From Exiguobacterium sp. s124 (GTDB lineage Bacteria; Bacillota; Bacilli; Exiguobacteriales; Exiguobacteriaceae): a stretch of DNA of 64,000 nucleotides. Positions within the stretch are counted from its first letter, which is position 1. Each line of letters starts with the position of its first letter. Under the pieces are notes generated by a model. That model did not search any database and was not told where the DNA came from. It saw only the letters and a list, made by a program, of their open reading frames with translations. The stretch is taken from NCBI RefSeq assembly GCF_018617485.1, contig NZ_JACSKH010000002.1, positions 186,001-250,000 on the forward strand. The letters are read 5' to 3'. Of the stretch, positions 46,819 through 55,941 are shown one piece after another. A program made the translations under genes and the position numbers.

Positions 46819-47514
46819 TTACACGCCACGTTCGTTGGCGTACAGTAATGTGTGTAGTTGTGGCAGGACGCGGACGCTTTGCCATGACGGGTCGCGTGCG
46901 ACGTCTTCCCATAGTTGTTTCAAACGACGGAGCTGGGCATCGGTGATGTCTCCATCAGCCCCGGGCTCCGGGTTACCGGCCGACAAATACATGACGTCCG
47001 GTGAGTAGCGCTGCTGCACTTTTTTCGCGTAGGCAAGATCTACTTCGTCAAAGACGGCGACTTTGAATGTCGTCTGTTCCGGGCGCAATCGATTGACGAT
47101 GTCGTCCAGTTGTTCCCAATTCGTCTTCATACCGGACGATGGGGGTTTCGGACTGAGGGTCACGTCGTCGATTTGTGTAAGCCAGTCCTGATAACGACTG
47201 CCCTGTGTCTCGACGGCGAGTGTGACGCCACGTTCTTTCAACTTCACGACGAGGTCTTCCATGGCCGCAATCAGGAGCGGGTTACCACCGGAAATGGTGA
47301 CGTAATCGTACATGCCAAGTGCGTCAAGGCGTGCAATCACCTCGTCGGCCGTCAACATGTCCGGTTTTTCTGAACCGTCCCATGTGAAGGCGGAATCGCA
47401 CCACGAACAGCGATAATCGCAACCGGCGGTCCGGACGAACATCGTCTTCTGCCCGATGGCACGTCCTTCTCCTTGGAAGGTCGGTCCGAACACTTCTAAA
47501 ACTGGGATTTTCAC
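46819..47514 (-). CDS. queE: 7-carboxy-7-deazaguanine synthase
   Basis: 231-aa radical SAM enzyme. The cluster motif is [14 protein letters not shown] (CX3CX2C), after [28 protein letters not shown] and SPKPPSSGM follow. GTG 47514 is chosen because it forms a GTGA overlap with the queD stop and has GGTGGA before it; an in-frame ATG at 47529 is possible. It converts carboxy-tetrahydropterin to CDG. Confidence 0.92.
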   Translation of the reverse strand: MKIPVLEVFGPTFQGEGRAIGQKTMFVRTAGCDYRCSWCDSAFTWDGSEKPDMLTADEVIARLDALGMYDYVTISGGNPLLIAAMEDLVVKLKERGVTLAVETQGSRYQDWLTQIDDVTLSPKPPSSGMKTNWEQLDDIVNRLRPEQTTFKVAVFDEVDLAYAKKVQQRYSPDVMYLSAGNPEPGADGDITDAQLRRLKQLWEDVARDPSWQSVRVLPQLHTLLYANERGV

Positions 47515-47969
47515 GATTCCACCAACCATTCACGGCGGAACTCTGCGTACGACGTCGGCGTTTCATATAGACGCACGAACTCGACACGGACGTCTCGTTC
47601 ATTCGGTAAATGCGTCGCCAGCTGTTCAAAAATCCAATAGCACATGTTTTCTGCAGTCGTATTCATATAAGGGAGTGACTCGTTCAAATAGCGATGATCG
47701 AGATATGGCTCAAGCTCTTCTTTGAAGATCTTTTTCAAGTCACCAAAGTCGAGTGTCATGCCGCGATTGTCGAGAAAGCCGCTGACACCCATCTGGAGCT
47801 TATACGTATGACCATGGAGGGCACGACATTTGCCGTCATAATCAAAAAGATGGTGCGCCGCATCGAACGTCACTTCTTTGACGATTTGAACGCGATGCGG
47901 GCAATAGATGAGCGACCCTTCTTGTTTCGATTCGACACTGGTTGGGGCGAGGAACGGAGCATGTTTCAT
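47511..47969 (-). CDS. queD: 6-carboxy-5,6,7,8-tetrahydropterin synthase
   Basis: 152-aa PTPS-family enzyme. The zinc His residues are in [24 protein letters not shown], and MTLDFGDLK and LDHRYLNE complete the site. The N-terminal extension ([16 protein letters not shown]) matches the Bacillus QueD. ATG 47969 follows GAGGAGGTG and overlaps the queC stop (ATGA). Confidence 0.95.
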   Translation of the reverse strand: MKHAPFLAPTSVESKQEGSLIYCPHRVQIVKEVTFDAAHHLFDYDGKCRALHGHTYKLQMGVSGFLDNRGMTLDFGDLKKIFKEELEPYLDHRYLNESLPYMNTTAENMCYWIFEQLATHLPNERDVRVEFVRLYETPTSYAEFRREWLVES

Positions 47970-48610
47970 ACGCGCACCTCCTCATAAGCTGTGAGTCCGT
48001 TTTGGCGAAGCTTACACGCTGGACATTCACCACAGCCTGAACCGATGACACCGTTGTAGCAAGTGAGCGTGCGTTCTTTGACGTAGTCAAAGGCACCGAG
48101 CTCGTCGGCGAGTGCCCACGTCTCTTTTTTATCGAGCCACATGAGCGGTGTGTCGATGACAAATGGATAGTCCATCGCTAAGTTGAGTGTCACGTTGAGT
48201 GATTTAATGAATTGGTCTCGGCAATCCGGGTAACCTGAAAAGTCCGTTTCACATACACCGGTCACGATGTGATGCATACCGAGTTGTTTGGCCATGACGG
48301 CCGCAAATGATAAAAAGAGATGGTTGCGTCCATCGACGAACGTATTTGGGACGTCCGCATTGTCGATGTCGAGATCGTGTCTCGTGAGCGCGTTTGATGT
48401 GAGTTGTCCGAGTAGGGACAAGTCGAGGATGTGGTGTGGGACATCGAGTTCTGCCGCGATTTCTTTTGCGACTTCGATTTCCGCATCATGGCGTTGACCA
48501 TATGCGAACGTCACCGCCTCCACATGGGAGAATTGTTGTTTTGCCCAAAATAGGCAAGTCGTTGAATCTTGGCCACCACTAAAGACGACCAATGCTTTTT
48601 CGTGTTGCAT
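47966..48610 (-). CDS. queC: 7-cyano-7-deazaguanine synthase
   Basis: 214-aa PP-loop ATPase that makes preQ0. PP-loop [14 protein letters not shown] is at the N terminus; the zinc Cys cluster [20 protein letters not shown] is at the C terminus. ATG 48610 with AAAGGAAG upstream is preferred to the GTG at 48619. It is the first gene of the operon, behind a preQ1-type leader. Confidence 0.95.
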   Translation of the reverse strand: MQHEKALVVFSGGQDSTTCLFWAKQQFSHVEAVTFAYGQRHDAEIEVAKEIAAELDVPHHILDLSLLGQLTSNALTRHDLDIDNADVPNTFVDGRNHLFLSFAAVMAKQLGMHHIVTGVCETDFSGYPDCRDQFIKSLNVTLNLAMDYPFVIDTPLMWLDKKETWALADELGAFDYVKERTLTCYNGVIGSGCGECPACKLRQNGLTAYEEVRV

Positions 48611-48629
48611 GAAGCACACTTCCTTTTCG

Positions 48630-48664
48630 CTAGTTTTGATGTCGGAGGAGGTTACGAACTCCGG
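48630..48664 (-). ncRNA. preQ1-I riboswitch upstream of queCDEF
   Basis: Minus-strand leader: P1 CGGAG / CTCCG around loop TTCGTAACCT, then the A-rich tail CATCAAAACTAG close to the queC ribosome site. GTAACC and CAAAAC match the preQ1-I class seen in T. tengcongensis. queCDEF of Bacillus carries the same riboswitch class. Proximity to the ribosome site suggests translational control. Confidence 0.7.
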
Positions 48665-48703
48665 AGGTCACCCTCAAGCATATAATTTATCATAAAAAGG
48701 CGT

Positions 48704-48732
48704 TTGACAGGGAGAAAGGAAGCGAGTATAGT
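48704..48732 (+). promoter_or_regulatory. Sigma-A promoter of nhaC
   Basis: Consensus TTGACA (48704-48709), 17 bp, TATAGT (48727-48732). The 90-bp leader includes GCTTTT-N6-AAAAGC, a small hairpin. Confidence 0.75.
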
Positions 48733-48827
48733 AAAAAACATCACTGACATGCTTTTGTGCATAAAAGCGTTTAAGCGGTTAGGCGAAATAATAAATAATT
48801 AGGATATAACGAAAGGAGGGGACGTCG

Positions 48828-50204
48828 ATGCAGATGAAAGGAAAAGAAGCTGTATTCGTCGTGTTGATGAGCGGGATCACCTTGCTCGCACTGATGTTTT
48901 TGGCCAAAGCGACGCCACATATGGCGATTTTTGGCACAATGGTAATGGTAGGTGGATACGCGTATTATCGTTCACGCGACTTCAAACAGATTGAAACGGC
49001 GATGATCAACGGGATTCGTGAAGCCATCATGCCGGTATTGATTCTCTTGTTGATCGGGATGCTCATCGGAGTATGGCAAATGTCCGGGACGGTCGCGACG
49101 ATCCTCTCTATCGGTTTAAATACAATTTCAGCTGAATGGTTCTTACCGAGTGTCTTATTGATTACGATGATCGTATCGACATTCACAGGAAGTGCGTTTA
49201 CAACAGTCGGAACGGTCGGTGTCGCCTTGTTCGGAATCGGGACGGCACTAGGGATCTCGCCAGCGCTCGCTGCAGGTGCCATCGTCTCGGGGGCCCTCTT
49301 CGGAGACAAGATGAGCCCATTGTCGGACACGACAAACTTTGCGCCAGCAGTGGCGGGCGTCAAATTGTTCGATCACATTCGCTTCATGATGGGGACAACG
49401 ATTCCAGCGTTCATCATCACACTGATTTTATTCACGTTCCTCGGTCGAAGCGGTCAAAGTGCTGACACGACACAAATCGCGGAAGCACAAGCCGCGCTTA
49501 GCGGACGTTTTGATCTTTCTTGGCTCACATTGATTGCCCCTGTGCTCGTCGCAGTGCTCGCGTTCCGCCGGATGCCGGTCTTGCCGACGATGCTCGTCGG
49601 GATGTTTGCCGGTGTGTTGACGGCTGGTTTCGTGCAAGGCAACTGGAGCATCTCGAACTGGCTCGGTGTCATGCAGTCTGGATTCAAGTCAGGTGTAGAG
49701 AATGAGACAATTGCGACGGTACTCGATCGTGGTGGTCTTGAATCGATGCTCTGGTCGGTCAGCCTTGTCTTGATCGCCCTTGCGTTCGGTGGCTTGTTAC
49801 GTGAACTTGGTGTGTTCCAAGCGATCGTTGAATCGTTGCTCGAGCGTTTGAAATCACCAGGAAGCTCGGTTCTCTCGGTCGTCCTCAGCTCGATCGGTGT
49901 CAACTTGCTCGCAGGAGAACAGTACTTGTCGATTCTCTTGCCAGGTCAGGCGTTCAAACAAGGCTTTATCGATCGTGGGATTGACCCACGCTATTTGTCA
50001 CGGGCACTTGAGGATGGCGGGACCGTCATCAACCCACTCATTCCGTGGGGAGTTTCTGGCGCATTCTTCGCAGCGACACTCGGTGTACCTGTATTGGAAT
50101 ACGCACCATTTGCGTTCTTCCTCTGGCTCAGCCCGGTCTTCTCTGTCATCTTGGGATACATCCGATTGGGGAAGCAACGTGAATCACTTAAAATCGCATC
50201 ATAA
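48828..50204 (+). CDS. nhaC: Na+/H+ antiporter NhaC
   Basis: 458-aa NhaC-family antiporter with about 12 helices. STFTGSAFTTVGTVGVALFGIGTALG, GALFGDKMSPLSDTTNFAPAVAGV and EDGGTVINPLIPWGVSGAFFAATLGV are the family signature loops. It would exchange cytoplasmic Na+ for protons; some members exchange malate or lactate instead (MleN-type), which cannot be ruled out. The start follows AAGGAGGGG. Confidence 0.88.
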   Translation: MQMKGKEAVFVVLMSGITLLALMFLAKATPHMAIFGTMVMVGGYAYYRSRDFKQIETAMINGIREAIMPVLILLLIGMLIGVWQMSGTVATILSIGLNTISAEWFLPSVLLITMIVSTFTGSAFTTVGTVGVALFGIGTALGISPALAAGAIVSGALFGDKMSPLSDTTNFAPAVAGVKLFDHIRFMMGTTIPAFIITLILFTFLGRSGQSADTTQIAEAQAALSGRFDLSWLTLIAPVLVAVLAFRRMPVLPTMLVGMFAGVLTAGFVQGNWSISNWLGVMQSGFKSGVENETIATVLDRGGLESMLWSVSLVLIALAFGGLLRELGVFQAIVESLLERLKSPGSSVLSVVLSSIGVNLLAGEQYLSILLPGQAFKQGFIDRGIDPRYLSRALEDGGTVINPLIPWGVSGAFFAATLGVPVLEYAPFAFFLWLSPVFSVILGYIRLGKQRESLKIAS

Positions 50205-50208
50205 TGTC

Positions 50209-50239
50209 AAGGTGTCCTGCTATGCAGGGCATCTTTTTT
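50209..50239 (+). terminator. Terminator of nhaC
   Basis: AAGGTGTCCTGC-TAT-GCAGGGCATCTT with two G-U pairs and T6. Confidence 0.82.
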
Positions 50240-50288
50240 GTATGCACCATATGACTTTTGAGAAAATAGGAAAAACGGAGGTGGAACC

Positions 50289-50873
50289 ATGAAGCGACTC
50301 GATTTGGCATTTTATGAACAACCGACACTCGACTTGGCACGTGCCTTGCTCGGACAATATTTGGTGAGGCGACATCCGGAAGGTGATATCATCGCGAAGA
50401 TTGTCGAGACAGAGGCTTATCTCGGTGCCATCGACCGAGCGGCACATAGTTTCGGAGGACGTCGAACGAAGCGGACAGAAGTCATGTTTGGAAAACCCGG
50501 GCATGTGTACACTTATCAAATGCATACCCACACGCTCCTGAACGTTGTCAGTGGTCCGGTGGGCACACCGGAAGCCGTCTTGATTCGAGCCGTCGAGCCG
50601 ATTCAAGGGCAGACTTCCATTACGGCGAATCGTCCTGGGGTGAAGCGATATGACCAGACGAACGGACCTGGTAAGTTGACGAAAGCGTTAGGAATCACGA
50701 TGGATTTATACGGACATTCATTCCAACAAGACCCGCTCTATATCGCTGAAGGTGAGACAGAAATCGTTGTCGAGGCGGGTCCTCGCATCGGCATTCCGAA
50801 TACTGGCGAGGCGCGTGACTACCCGTATCGTTTTTTTGAACGCGACAATCCGTACGTCTCGAAGTTCCGTTGA
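50289..50873 (+). CDS. DNA-3-methyladenine glycosylase (AAG/MPG type)
   Basis: 194-aa alkyladenine glycosylase. ALLGQYLVR, AKIVETEAYLGAIDRAAHSFGGRRTKRTEVMFGKPGHVYTYQMH (with the catalytic Glu in VETEAY), ALIRAVEP-like VLIRAVEPIQG and NGPGKLTKALGI are family motifs. It removes alkylated purines in base excision repair. ATG 50289 follows GGAGGTGG. Confidence 0.92.
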   Translation: MKRLDLAFYEQPTLDLARALLGQYLVRRHPEGDIIAKIVETEAYLGAIDRAAHSFGGRRTKRTEVMFGKPGHVYTYQMHTHTLLNVVSGPVGTPEAVLIRAVEPIQGQTSITANRPGVKRYDQTNGPGKLTKALGITMDLYGHSFQQDPLYIAEGETEIVVEAGPRIGIPNTGEARDYPYRFFERDNPYVSKFR

Positions 50874-50954
50874 TGCATGCAGTGATGTTTAAGTGATTCA
50901 TGCCAGTGGAACAGTCCTTATGTGCATAAAACAAACAGAGGGAGTGTTTTTGAA

Positions 50955-51467
50955 ATGGCAAAAGTAGCAACGCTCATTACAGATATGTTTGAAGATGTAG
51001 AATTCACGGGACCTCGTGACGCATTGGTGGATGCGGGGCATGACGTCGTGACAATCGAGAAGAAAGCAGGCAACACGGTAGAAGGGAAGCAAGGCGAGGC
51101 GAAAGTGAACATCGATCAATCGATTGATGACGTATCGCCAGAAGATTTCGATGCCCTTCTCTTACCGGGTGGGTTCTCACCTGACTTATTGCGAGAAGAC
51201 GAGCGTTTCGTCTCGTTCGCGAAAGCGTTCATGGACGCGAAGAAACCTGTGTTTGCCATCTGTCACGGACCACAGTTGTTGATTACGGCGAAGACGCTAG
51301 AAGGTCGTGACGCGACCGGCTACAAATCGATTAAAGTCGACATGGAGTATGCTGGGGCCAAATATGCGGACAAAGAAGTCGTCGTCTGTCAGAACCAACT
51401 CGTGACGAGCCGTCAACCGGACGATATTCCGGCGTTCAATCGCGAGATTCTCAACTTATTGAAATAA
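50955..51467 (+). CDS. DJ-1/PfpI family protein (YfkM-like, general stress protein 18)
   Basis: 170-aa protein. ATLITDMFEDVEFTGPRDALVDAGHDV is at the N terminus, the nucleophile elbow VFAICHGPQLLI holds the Cys, and DFDALLLPGGFSPD holds the partner region. It is close to YfkM/PfpI deglycases or proteases. ATG 50955 follows GAGGGAGTG; the reading frame upstream to 50922 has no ribosome site. Confidence 0.88.
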   Translation: MAKVATLITDMFEDVEFTGPRDALVDAGHDVVTIEKKAGNTVEGKQGEAKVNIDQSIDDVSPEDFDALLLPGGFSPDLLREDERFVSFAKAFMDAKKPVFAICHGPQLLITAKTLEGRDATGYKSIKVDMEYAGAKYADKEVVVCQNQLVTSRQPDDIPAFNREILNLLK

Positions 51468-51473
51468 CACGTC

Positions 51474-51502
51474 AACCACGGGATGAATCTCGTGGTTTTT
51501 TT
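51474..51502 (+). terminator. Terminator of the DJ-1/PfpI gene
   Basis: AACCACG / CGTGGTT stem, inner GAT/ATC pairing, T-run. Confidence 0.82.
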
Positions 51503-51539
51503 GTGTTTTCGGGAATAGAAAGGTAAGGAGGAGATTCAA

Positions 51540-52703
51540 ATGCGAAAACGAGCACGTTCTCCAAGTTAAGTTCGTCGAAACGTTGTCCGATTAGGGTGGA
51601 TTCGTTGGTTTGAAGGGTTGATTCCTGCTTACGTGATTGAACGGCTATTTTGGGAATCACGAGGAATCTCCATTCAGGAAGTCGTCTATTTAGAGATGGT
51701 GTATGCGCTCATCATCGTACTGCTAGAAGTACCGACTGGCGTATGGGCGGACCATACGGCACGGCGTCGACTCGTCCAAATCGGTGTCGGATTAGAGTGG
51801 CTGTCGTTTGTCGTCATCTTGTATTCGTTCACGTTCACCGGTTTCTTTGTCGCCATCAGTTGTTCAGCCGTCGGGTCAGTCATTCGAAGTGGGGCAGAGA
51901 ATGCTTTGCTGTATGAATCGTTACAGGAAAGTCATGACGCTTCGTCATTCGAACGGGTACTTGGAAGGTTGAACGCGATTGGGATATTGTCTGCTGTTAC
52001 AGCGGCATTGAGCGGAAGTATGTTGGCTCAGTACCTTCCTCTGGACTGGAACTACAAACTCTCCATCGGGAGTCTATTGATTGCGACTGTCTGTAGCCAA
52101 TTTCTCGTCGAACCGACGCAACGAGAGATGGAAGAGCGTTTAACGTGGCGGCATTTGTTCAAGGGGTTTCAATTCGTTTGGTCGAACAAGTCACTTCGGC
52201 ATGTCACAATCAGCTTTTTGGCGGCGGTATCCGCCTTCAACTTTATCGATGAGTTTTGGCAGCTATACGCACGCGATGTGTCCGTTCCGATTTATTGGTT
52301 CGGTGTCATTTCAAGCGGATTACTCTTGATTCAGTTGCCTGGGCAACTGTTCGCAGGAACCATCGCACGTTTTGCACCATCAGAACGTTGGTTGAAACGA
52401 TTCGGTTGGATGATGGGTGGTGGATTTCTTGTCATCGGACTATTCCCGAATCCAATCGGGATTGGTGTGATGGGGCTGTTAGCTCTTCTCTATGGGACGA
52501 TGGAGCCACTCTATTACGGTCTGTTGCACCACCAGGTCCCTTCATCCATTCGAGCGACGACAGAATCATCCGTGTCGATGTTATGGCATCTCGGTATCCT
52601 CTTATTTGGGGTTGTCTTTATCATAGGGACGACAGGGTCACTATTTTTGGCGTTTTCAATCATTGGGGTCGTTGTTTGGATCGTTCATGCGACTCACCCG
52701 TAA
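51540..52703 (+). pseudogene. MFS transporter with in-frame stop at codon 10
   Basis: ATG 51540 has an excellent ribosome site (AAGGAGGAGATTCAA), but the frame MRKRARSPS meets TAA at 51567-51569. The same frame then continues without a break (VRRNVVRLGWIRWFEGLIPAY) to 52703 as an MFS protein with 11-12 helices (LLEVPTGVWADHTARRRLVQI is the TM2-3 loop). Use of the next start, TTG 51618, would remove part of TM1 and has no spaced ribosome site. A single substitution would restore the gene. Read-through, re-initiation or sequencing error remain possible. Confidence 0.75.
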
Positions 52704-52708
52704 TCACT

Positions 52709-52740
52709 ACAGGCATGGGCCATAAGCCATGCCTGTTTTT
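52709..52740 (+). terminator. Terminator after the MFS gene
   Basis: ACAGGCATGG / CCATGCCTGT stem, T5. Confidence 0.88.
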
Positions 52741-52805
52741 ACGTCTTAAGACGGACGCAAGATGGTGATGAGAAGTGTATGCTTAAAACAATCAAATCGA
52801 ATACA

Positions 52806-52836
52806 TAAAAACAGCACACCCTGTAAGGGATGTGCC
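52806..52836 (-). terminator. Terminator of the bshB2 transcript
   Basis: On the minus strand GCACA-T-CCCT-TAC-AGGG-TGTGC, then TGTTTTT. It lies beyond the small plus-strand gene, so the two transcripts overlap. Confidence 0.7.
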
Positions 52837-52887
52837 GTTTGAAACCAATCCATAAAAACGTTCGTACATTCTAGAAGAGGTGAAAAC

Positions 52888-52980
52888 ATGGGACAAATCG
52901 TTGTAGTATTCGGAACGTTAATCGGTCTTGGGACCGTTGGGGCCTTGCTTTACATGACCCGCCTAGCCTATGAATCATGA
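52888..52980 (+). CDS. Small single-pass membrane protein, 30 aa
   Basis: Thirty residues: MGQIVVVFGTLIGLGTVGAL then a short tail LYMTRLAYES. Residues 3-23 make one Gly-rich hydrophobic helix with no charges. AGAGGTG lies 5 bases before ATG 52888. Its last 6 bases overlap the end of bshB2 on the other strand. No family is recognised. Helix plus ribosome site make a real gene plausible. Confidence 0.5.
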   Translation: MGQIVVVFGTLIGLGTVGALLYMTRLAYES

Positions 52981-53625
52981 GAACGGATAATGATAGAAGC
53001 GCTCACGTTGGAGTAACTCCATGACGTGGGCGTTTTCTGCGTTATCGATCGCACGAAGCAACCCTTCTGTCTGAGAACGATGGGCGAATAGAGCATCTTT
53101 TTTCTGTTCACTTTCTTCCGTTACATCGACGATGACATGAGGTTGTCCAAGTTCTTCTTCTGTCCGGCGATCGAAGGCGACACCTAAAAACGCAGGACGT
53201 GACTCCCCCATCTCTTGAAGCGCTCGTACGACGGCACGAGCAGTTGCTTCATGGTCCGGGTGAACGGCATATCCCGGATAGAACGAGATGACCGTTTCCG
53301 GCTTTACTTCGTCAATTAATGCGCGGAAGCGGCCTGCGAGCTCGGCTTCGTCCTCAAATTCGACTGTTTTATCGCGAAGTCCCCACATGCGTAAGTCTTC
53401 GATGCCCATCATGCGACAAGCTTCTTCTAGTTCATGCTTGCGAATTTTTGGTAGTTCTTCACGCGTCGTAAAGATTGGGGAACCCATGTTGCGGCCCATC
53501 TCACCGAGTGTTAAACAGACATACGTGACCGGGAGTCCTTTTTGACGGTGTTGGATAATCGTTCCGGCTGAGCTAAACGCCTCATCGTCCGGATGTGGGA
53601 AAATGACGAGTAATGGTCCATTCAT
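52975..53625 (-). CDS. bshB2: Bacillithiol biosynthesis deacetylase BshB2
   Basis: 216-aa LmbE-type zinc deacetylase. VIFPHPDDEAFSSAGTI holds the metal motif; SFYPGYAVHPDHEATARAVVRAL holds the catalytic His. It deacetylates GlcNAc-malate in bacillithiol synthesis. ATG 53625 follows GGAGGTGGAG and overlaps the yojF stop (ATGA); the long frame to 53772 is not coding. The yojF-bshB2 pair matches yojF-yojG of B. subtilis. Confidence 0.92.
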   Translation of the reverse strand: MNGPLLVIFPHPDDEAFSSAGTIIQHRQKGLPVTYVCLTLGEMGRNMGSPIFTTREELPKIRKHELEEACRMMGIEDLRMWGLRDKTVEFEDEAELAGRFRALIDEVKPETVISFYPGYAVHPDHEATARAVVRALQEMGESRPAFLGVAFDRRTEEELGQPHVIVDVTEESEQKKDALFAHRSQTEGLLRAIDNAENAHVMELLQRERFYHYPFS

Positions 53626-53993
53626 TGATTCTCCACCTCCGATGCTCCTTGAGGGAGCGGTTTGATATCGATATGCAGCGCACACGCCAGTCGACCGAGT
53701 CGATCGTGACCAGCGAGTAATAACTGTTCGCCATGCACCTCGTAGTCGGTCAACCCTTCTACATAGAGCCAACCGTGGTCAAGTTTTAAGCCGACACGGT
53801 AAGGTCCGTTTCCTTTGATTTGGCCGATGCTATATTCGATTTTGGCATTACGGATAAACATCCCGGCGTTATGAAAATCCGGGTCGTTATGTGTCGCATA
53901 GGCACCGTTCGTCGTCTCAACATGAACGAAAAGTGGTGTTGCGACGTGATTGTCTAAATATTGCTGAATGTGATCAGGTTGAATCGCCTTCAC
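53622..53993 (-). CDS. yojF: YojF family protein (DUF1806)
   Basis: 123-aa protein of DUF1806: VKAIQPDHIQQYLDNHVATPLFVHVETTNGAYATH ... GMFIRNAKIEYSIGQIKGNGPYRVGLKLDHGWLYVEGLTDYE. It is always found with bshB2 in Bacillales; role unknown. It starts with GTG 53993 after GGAGGG. Both genes are 56 bp downstream of pdxK, with a hairpin between. Confidence 0.9.
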   Translation of the reverse strand: MKAIQPDHIQQYLDNHVATPLFVHVETTNGAYATHNDPDFHNAGMFIRNAKIEYSIGQIKGNGPYRVGLKLDHGWLYVEGLTDYEVHGEQLLLAGHDRLGRLACALHIDIKPLPQGASEVENQ

Positions 53994-54014
53994 GTCTGTC
54001 CCTCCAATGGAAAG

Positions 54015-54045
54015 GATGACCCGAAACTAAGCGCCCCGGGTCATC
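54015..54045. terminator. Hairpin between pdxK and yojF
   Basis: GATGACCCG / CGGGTCATC with a 13-nt loop. The T5 tract is on the plus-strand side, while pdxK and yojF are on the minus strand, so termination of pdxK may be weak. Confidence 0.45.
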
Positions 54046-54048
54046 TTT

Positions 54049-54873
54049 TTACGATTGTGTAGCTAATTTTTTGCGGTACCCTGTATGGTTCGTCGGTCCA
54101 ACGTATTGGTTTAAACGGAATGAGTGACGAACTGCTTCTGTGATGAATTCTTTTCCAATCTCAATCGCTTCTTCGACCGTATGGCCGTTTGCGAGAGAGG
54201 CCGCAATAGCAGAAGAGAATGTGCATCCACCGCCGTGCGTGAACGCAGGCTCGATTTTTTCGCTTTCAAGTAGACGGAATTCGTTTCCATCGTACAAGAC
54301 ATCAAACGCTGTATCGAAACCAAGTTTGCCACCGACTTTGACGATGACGATTTCAGCGCCGAGCTCATGGATTAAACGAGCTGCTTCTTTGATTTCGTCC
54401 ATCGTCGATGGTGTTTTGTCGAGGCCAGCGAGCATACGCGCCTCGAATAAGTTTGGTGTGATGATTTTTGCGACCGGTACGAGGTGTTGACGCATCGCGA
54501 CTGCGACGTTCGGGTCAAGAATCTCATCCGCACCTTTACATGCCATGACCGGGTCAACGACTGCGTTTTCGATTCCATACTCTTTGATTTTACGAGCGGC
54601 GAGTTCGATGATCTCTGGTGTTGGAAGCATTCCCGTCTTCACCGCATCGACTCCAATCCCGGCGAGCACCGTATCGATTTGCTTCTCAATCAATGTCGTG
54701 TCGATTGGGAACACTTCGTGATTCCATGCGTTATGTGGATCTTGTGCCACGATGACAGTCAAGGCTGTCATGCCGTACACACCGAGTTCTTCCATCGTTT
54801 TCAGGTCGGCTTGAATTCCTGCGCCACCACTCGTGTCAGAACCGGCAATCGTCAATGCTTTTTTCATCGTCAT
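54049..54873 (-). CDS. pdxK: Pyridoxine/pyridoxal/pyridoxamine kinase (ThiD-like)
   Basis: 274-aa ribokinase-fold enzyme very close to B. subtilis PdxK: KALTIAGSDTSGGAGIQADLKTMEELGVYGMTALTVIVAQDPHNAWNHEVFPID, VDAVKTGMLPTPEIIELAA, and the anion-hole loop THGGGCTFSSAIAA, where the usual THGAGC Ala is replaced by Gly. It phosphorylates B6 vitamers and possibly HMP. ATG 54873 follows GGGGATGG. Confidence 0.9.
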   Translation of the reverse strand: MTMKKALTIAGSDTSGGAGIQADLKTMEELGVYGMTALTVIVAQDPHNAWNHEVFPIDTTLIEKQIDTVLAGIGVDAVKTGMLPTPEIIELAARKIKEYGIENAVVDPVMACKGADEILDPNVAVAMRQHLVPVAKIITPNLFEARMLAGLDKTPSTMDEIKEAARLIHELGAEIVIVKVGGKLGFDTAFDVLYDGNEFRLLESEKIEPAFTHGGGCTFSSAIAASLANGHTVEEAIEIGKEFITEAVRHSFRLNQYVGPTNHTGYRKKLATQS

Positions 54874-55059
54874 AATCGTCCATCCCCTTTGTCTGTTTGG
54901 ATAGTTTCACTATAACGACTTTTTCGTATTCCGACAAATGCGAGGATTAGGAGACATGTTCATAACTTTTCAGAAAAAATATGCAGGATGTTCATCATAT
55001 TTGGGGAATAATAATGAATAGGGTGTAGACCACTTTATTTTTGGCTAGGAGGAAAACGC

Positions 55060-55695
55060 ATGTTAGTGCATAGCTTATGTATCCCGAAGAAGGATGTTGT
55101 CACCATCAGTGAAAAGGCAACATTGCGGGAAGCGCTTCATACGCTTGAAGAAACAGGATATCGTTGTGTGCCTGTTTTAGACGAGACGGGAAAATTTTTC
55201 CGCGGTAACATTTATAAGATGCATATTTATCGCCATGGAATGAACGGGGAAAACATGGACGACAATGTGATGACGCTCATTAAAAACACGCAAAAATATG
55301 TTCACGAATCGGATGGTTTCTTCGAAGTATTTTTCTCGATCAAGGAATTGCCATACATTGCCGTGTTAAAAGACGAAAGCAATGAATTTTATGGGATTCT
55401 TCCTCACGGGAAGATGCTCGGGATGCTCGAAGAAGCATGGAGTCGCGACACAGGTAGTTACGTCTTGACCATCGCCTTGAGCGAACAAGCGGGGGCACTT
55501 GAGAAAATCACGAAAGTCGTGAACAAGTATACGTCCATCGCGAGCTTGATGACACTTGATGCGAAAAGTAAAGTGTTGCGCCGAGTACTCGTGACGCTGC
55601 CGACGGATTGCGACGAAGACAAGAAGAATAAAGTCGTTGCCAAGCTTGAACAAAAAGGCTTCCGGATCGTCGAAGTCGAGAACTTGAACAACTAA
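55060..55695 (+). CDS. cbpA: CBS-ACT protein, cyclic di-AMP binding protein CbpA-like
   Basis: 211-aa protein. A CBS pair covers about 1-125 (MLVHSLCIPKKDVVTISEKATLREALHTLEETGYRCVPVLDETGKFFRG; LPYIAVLKDESNEFYGILPHGKMLGMLEE). An ACT domain covers about 135-210 (SYVLTIALSEQAGALEKITKVVNKY). The layout matches Listeria CbpA (Lmo0553), which binds c-di-AMP. ATG 55060 follows AGGAGGAAAACGC. c-di-AMP binding is inferred. Confidence 0.82.
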   Translation: MLVHSLCIPKKDVVTISEKATLREALHTLEETGYRCVPVLDETGKFFRGNIYKMHIYRHGMNGENMDDNVMTLIKNTQKYVHESDGFFEVFFSIKELPYIAVLKDESNEFYGILPHGKMLGMLEEAWSRDTGSYVLTIALSEQAGALEKITKVVNKYTSIASLMTLDAKSKVLRRVLVTLPTDCDEDKKNKVVAKLEQKGFRIVEVENLNN

Positions 55696-55698
55696 GTC

Positions 55699-55732
55699 AA
55701 AGCCCTTTCACGTGACGTGAAAGGGCTTTTTA
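55699..55732 (+). terminator. Terminator of cbpA
   Basis: AAAGCCCTTTCACGT / ACGTGAAAGGGCTTT, perfect arms, T-run. It marks the native DNA just left of the inserted element. Confidence 0.92.
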
Positions 55733-55941
55733 ACTAAATCAGGCGAGAATTCTCCCTCCTCTAAGCGTCTCGGGGCGTAGCCCGGCGGAGGTGGGGGATG
55801 AATCGCCCGGTCCAAAACTCTTTTTCCCTGTGAAAGATATGACGAACAAAAGTTCGTGATTCCGTCAGATTCTCCCTCCCCCTCCACGGGTATCGGATGA
55901 GGAAGACACATCACGATCTTCGGAAGGGAGGAGGGACGGAC

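Noticed and set aside
46808-46912. N-terminal extension of queF
   Set aside because: It overlaps queE, is Arg-rich, and a good ribosome site and family-typical start lie at 46807.
49454-49903. 149-residue minus-strand frame inside nhaC
   Set aside because: Antisense shadow of the antiporter; no start context or family pattern.
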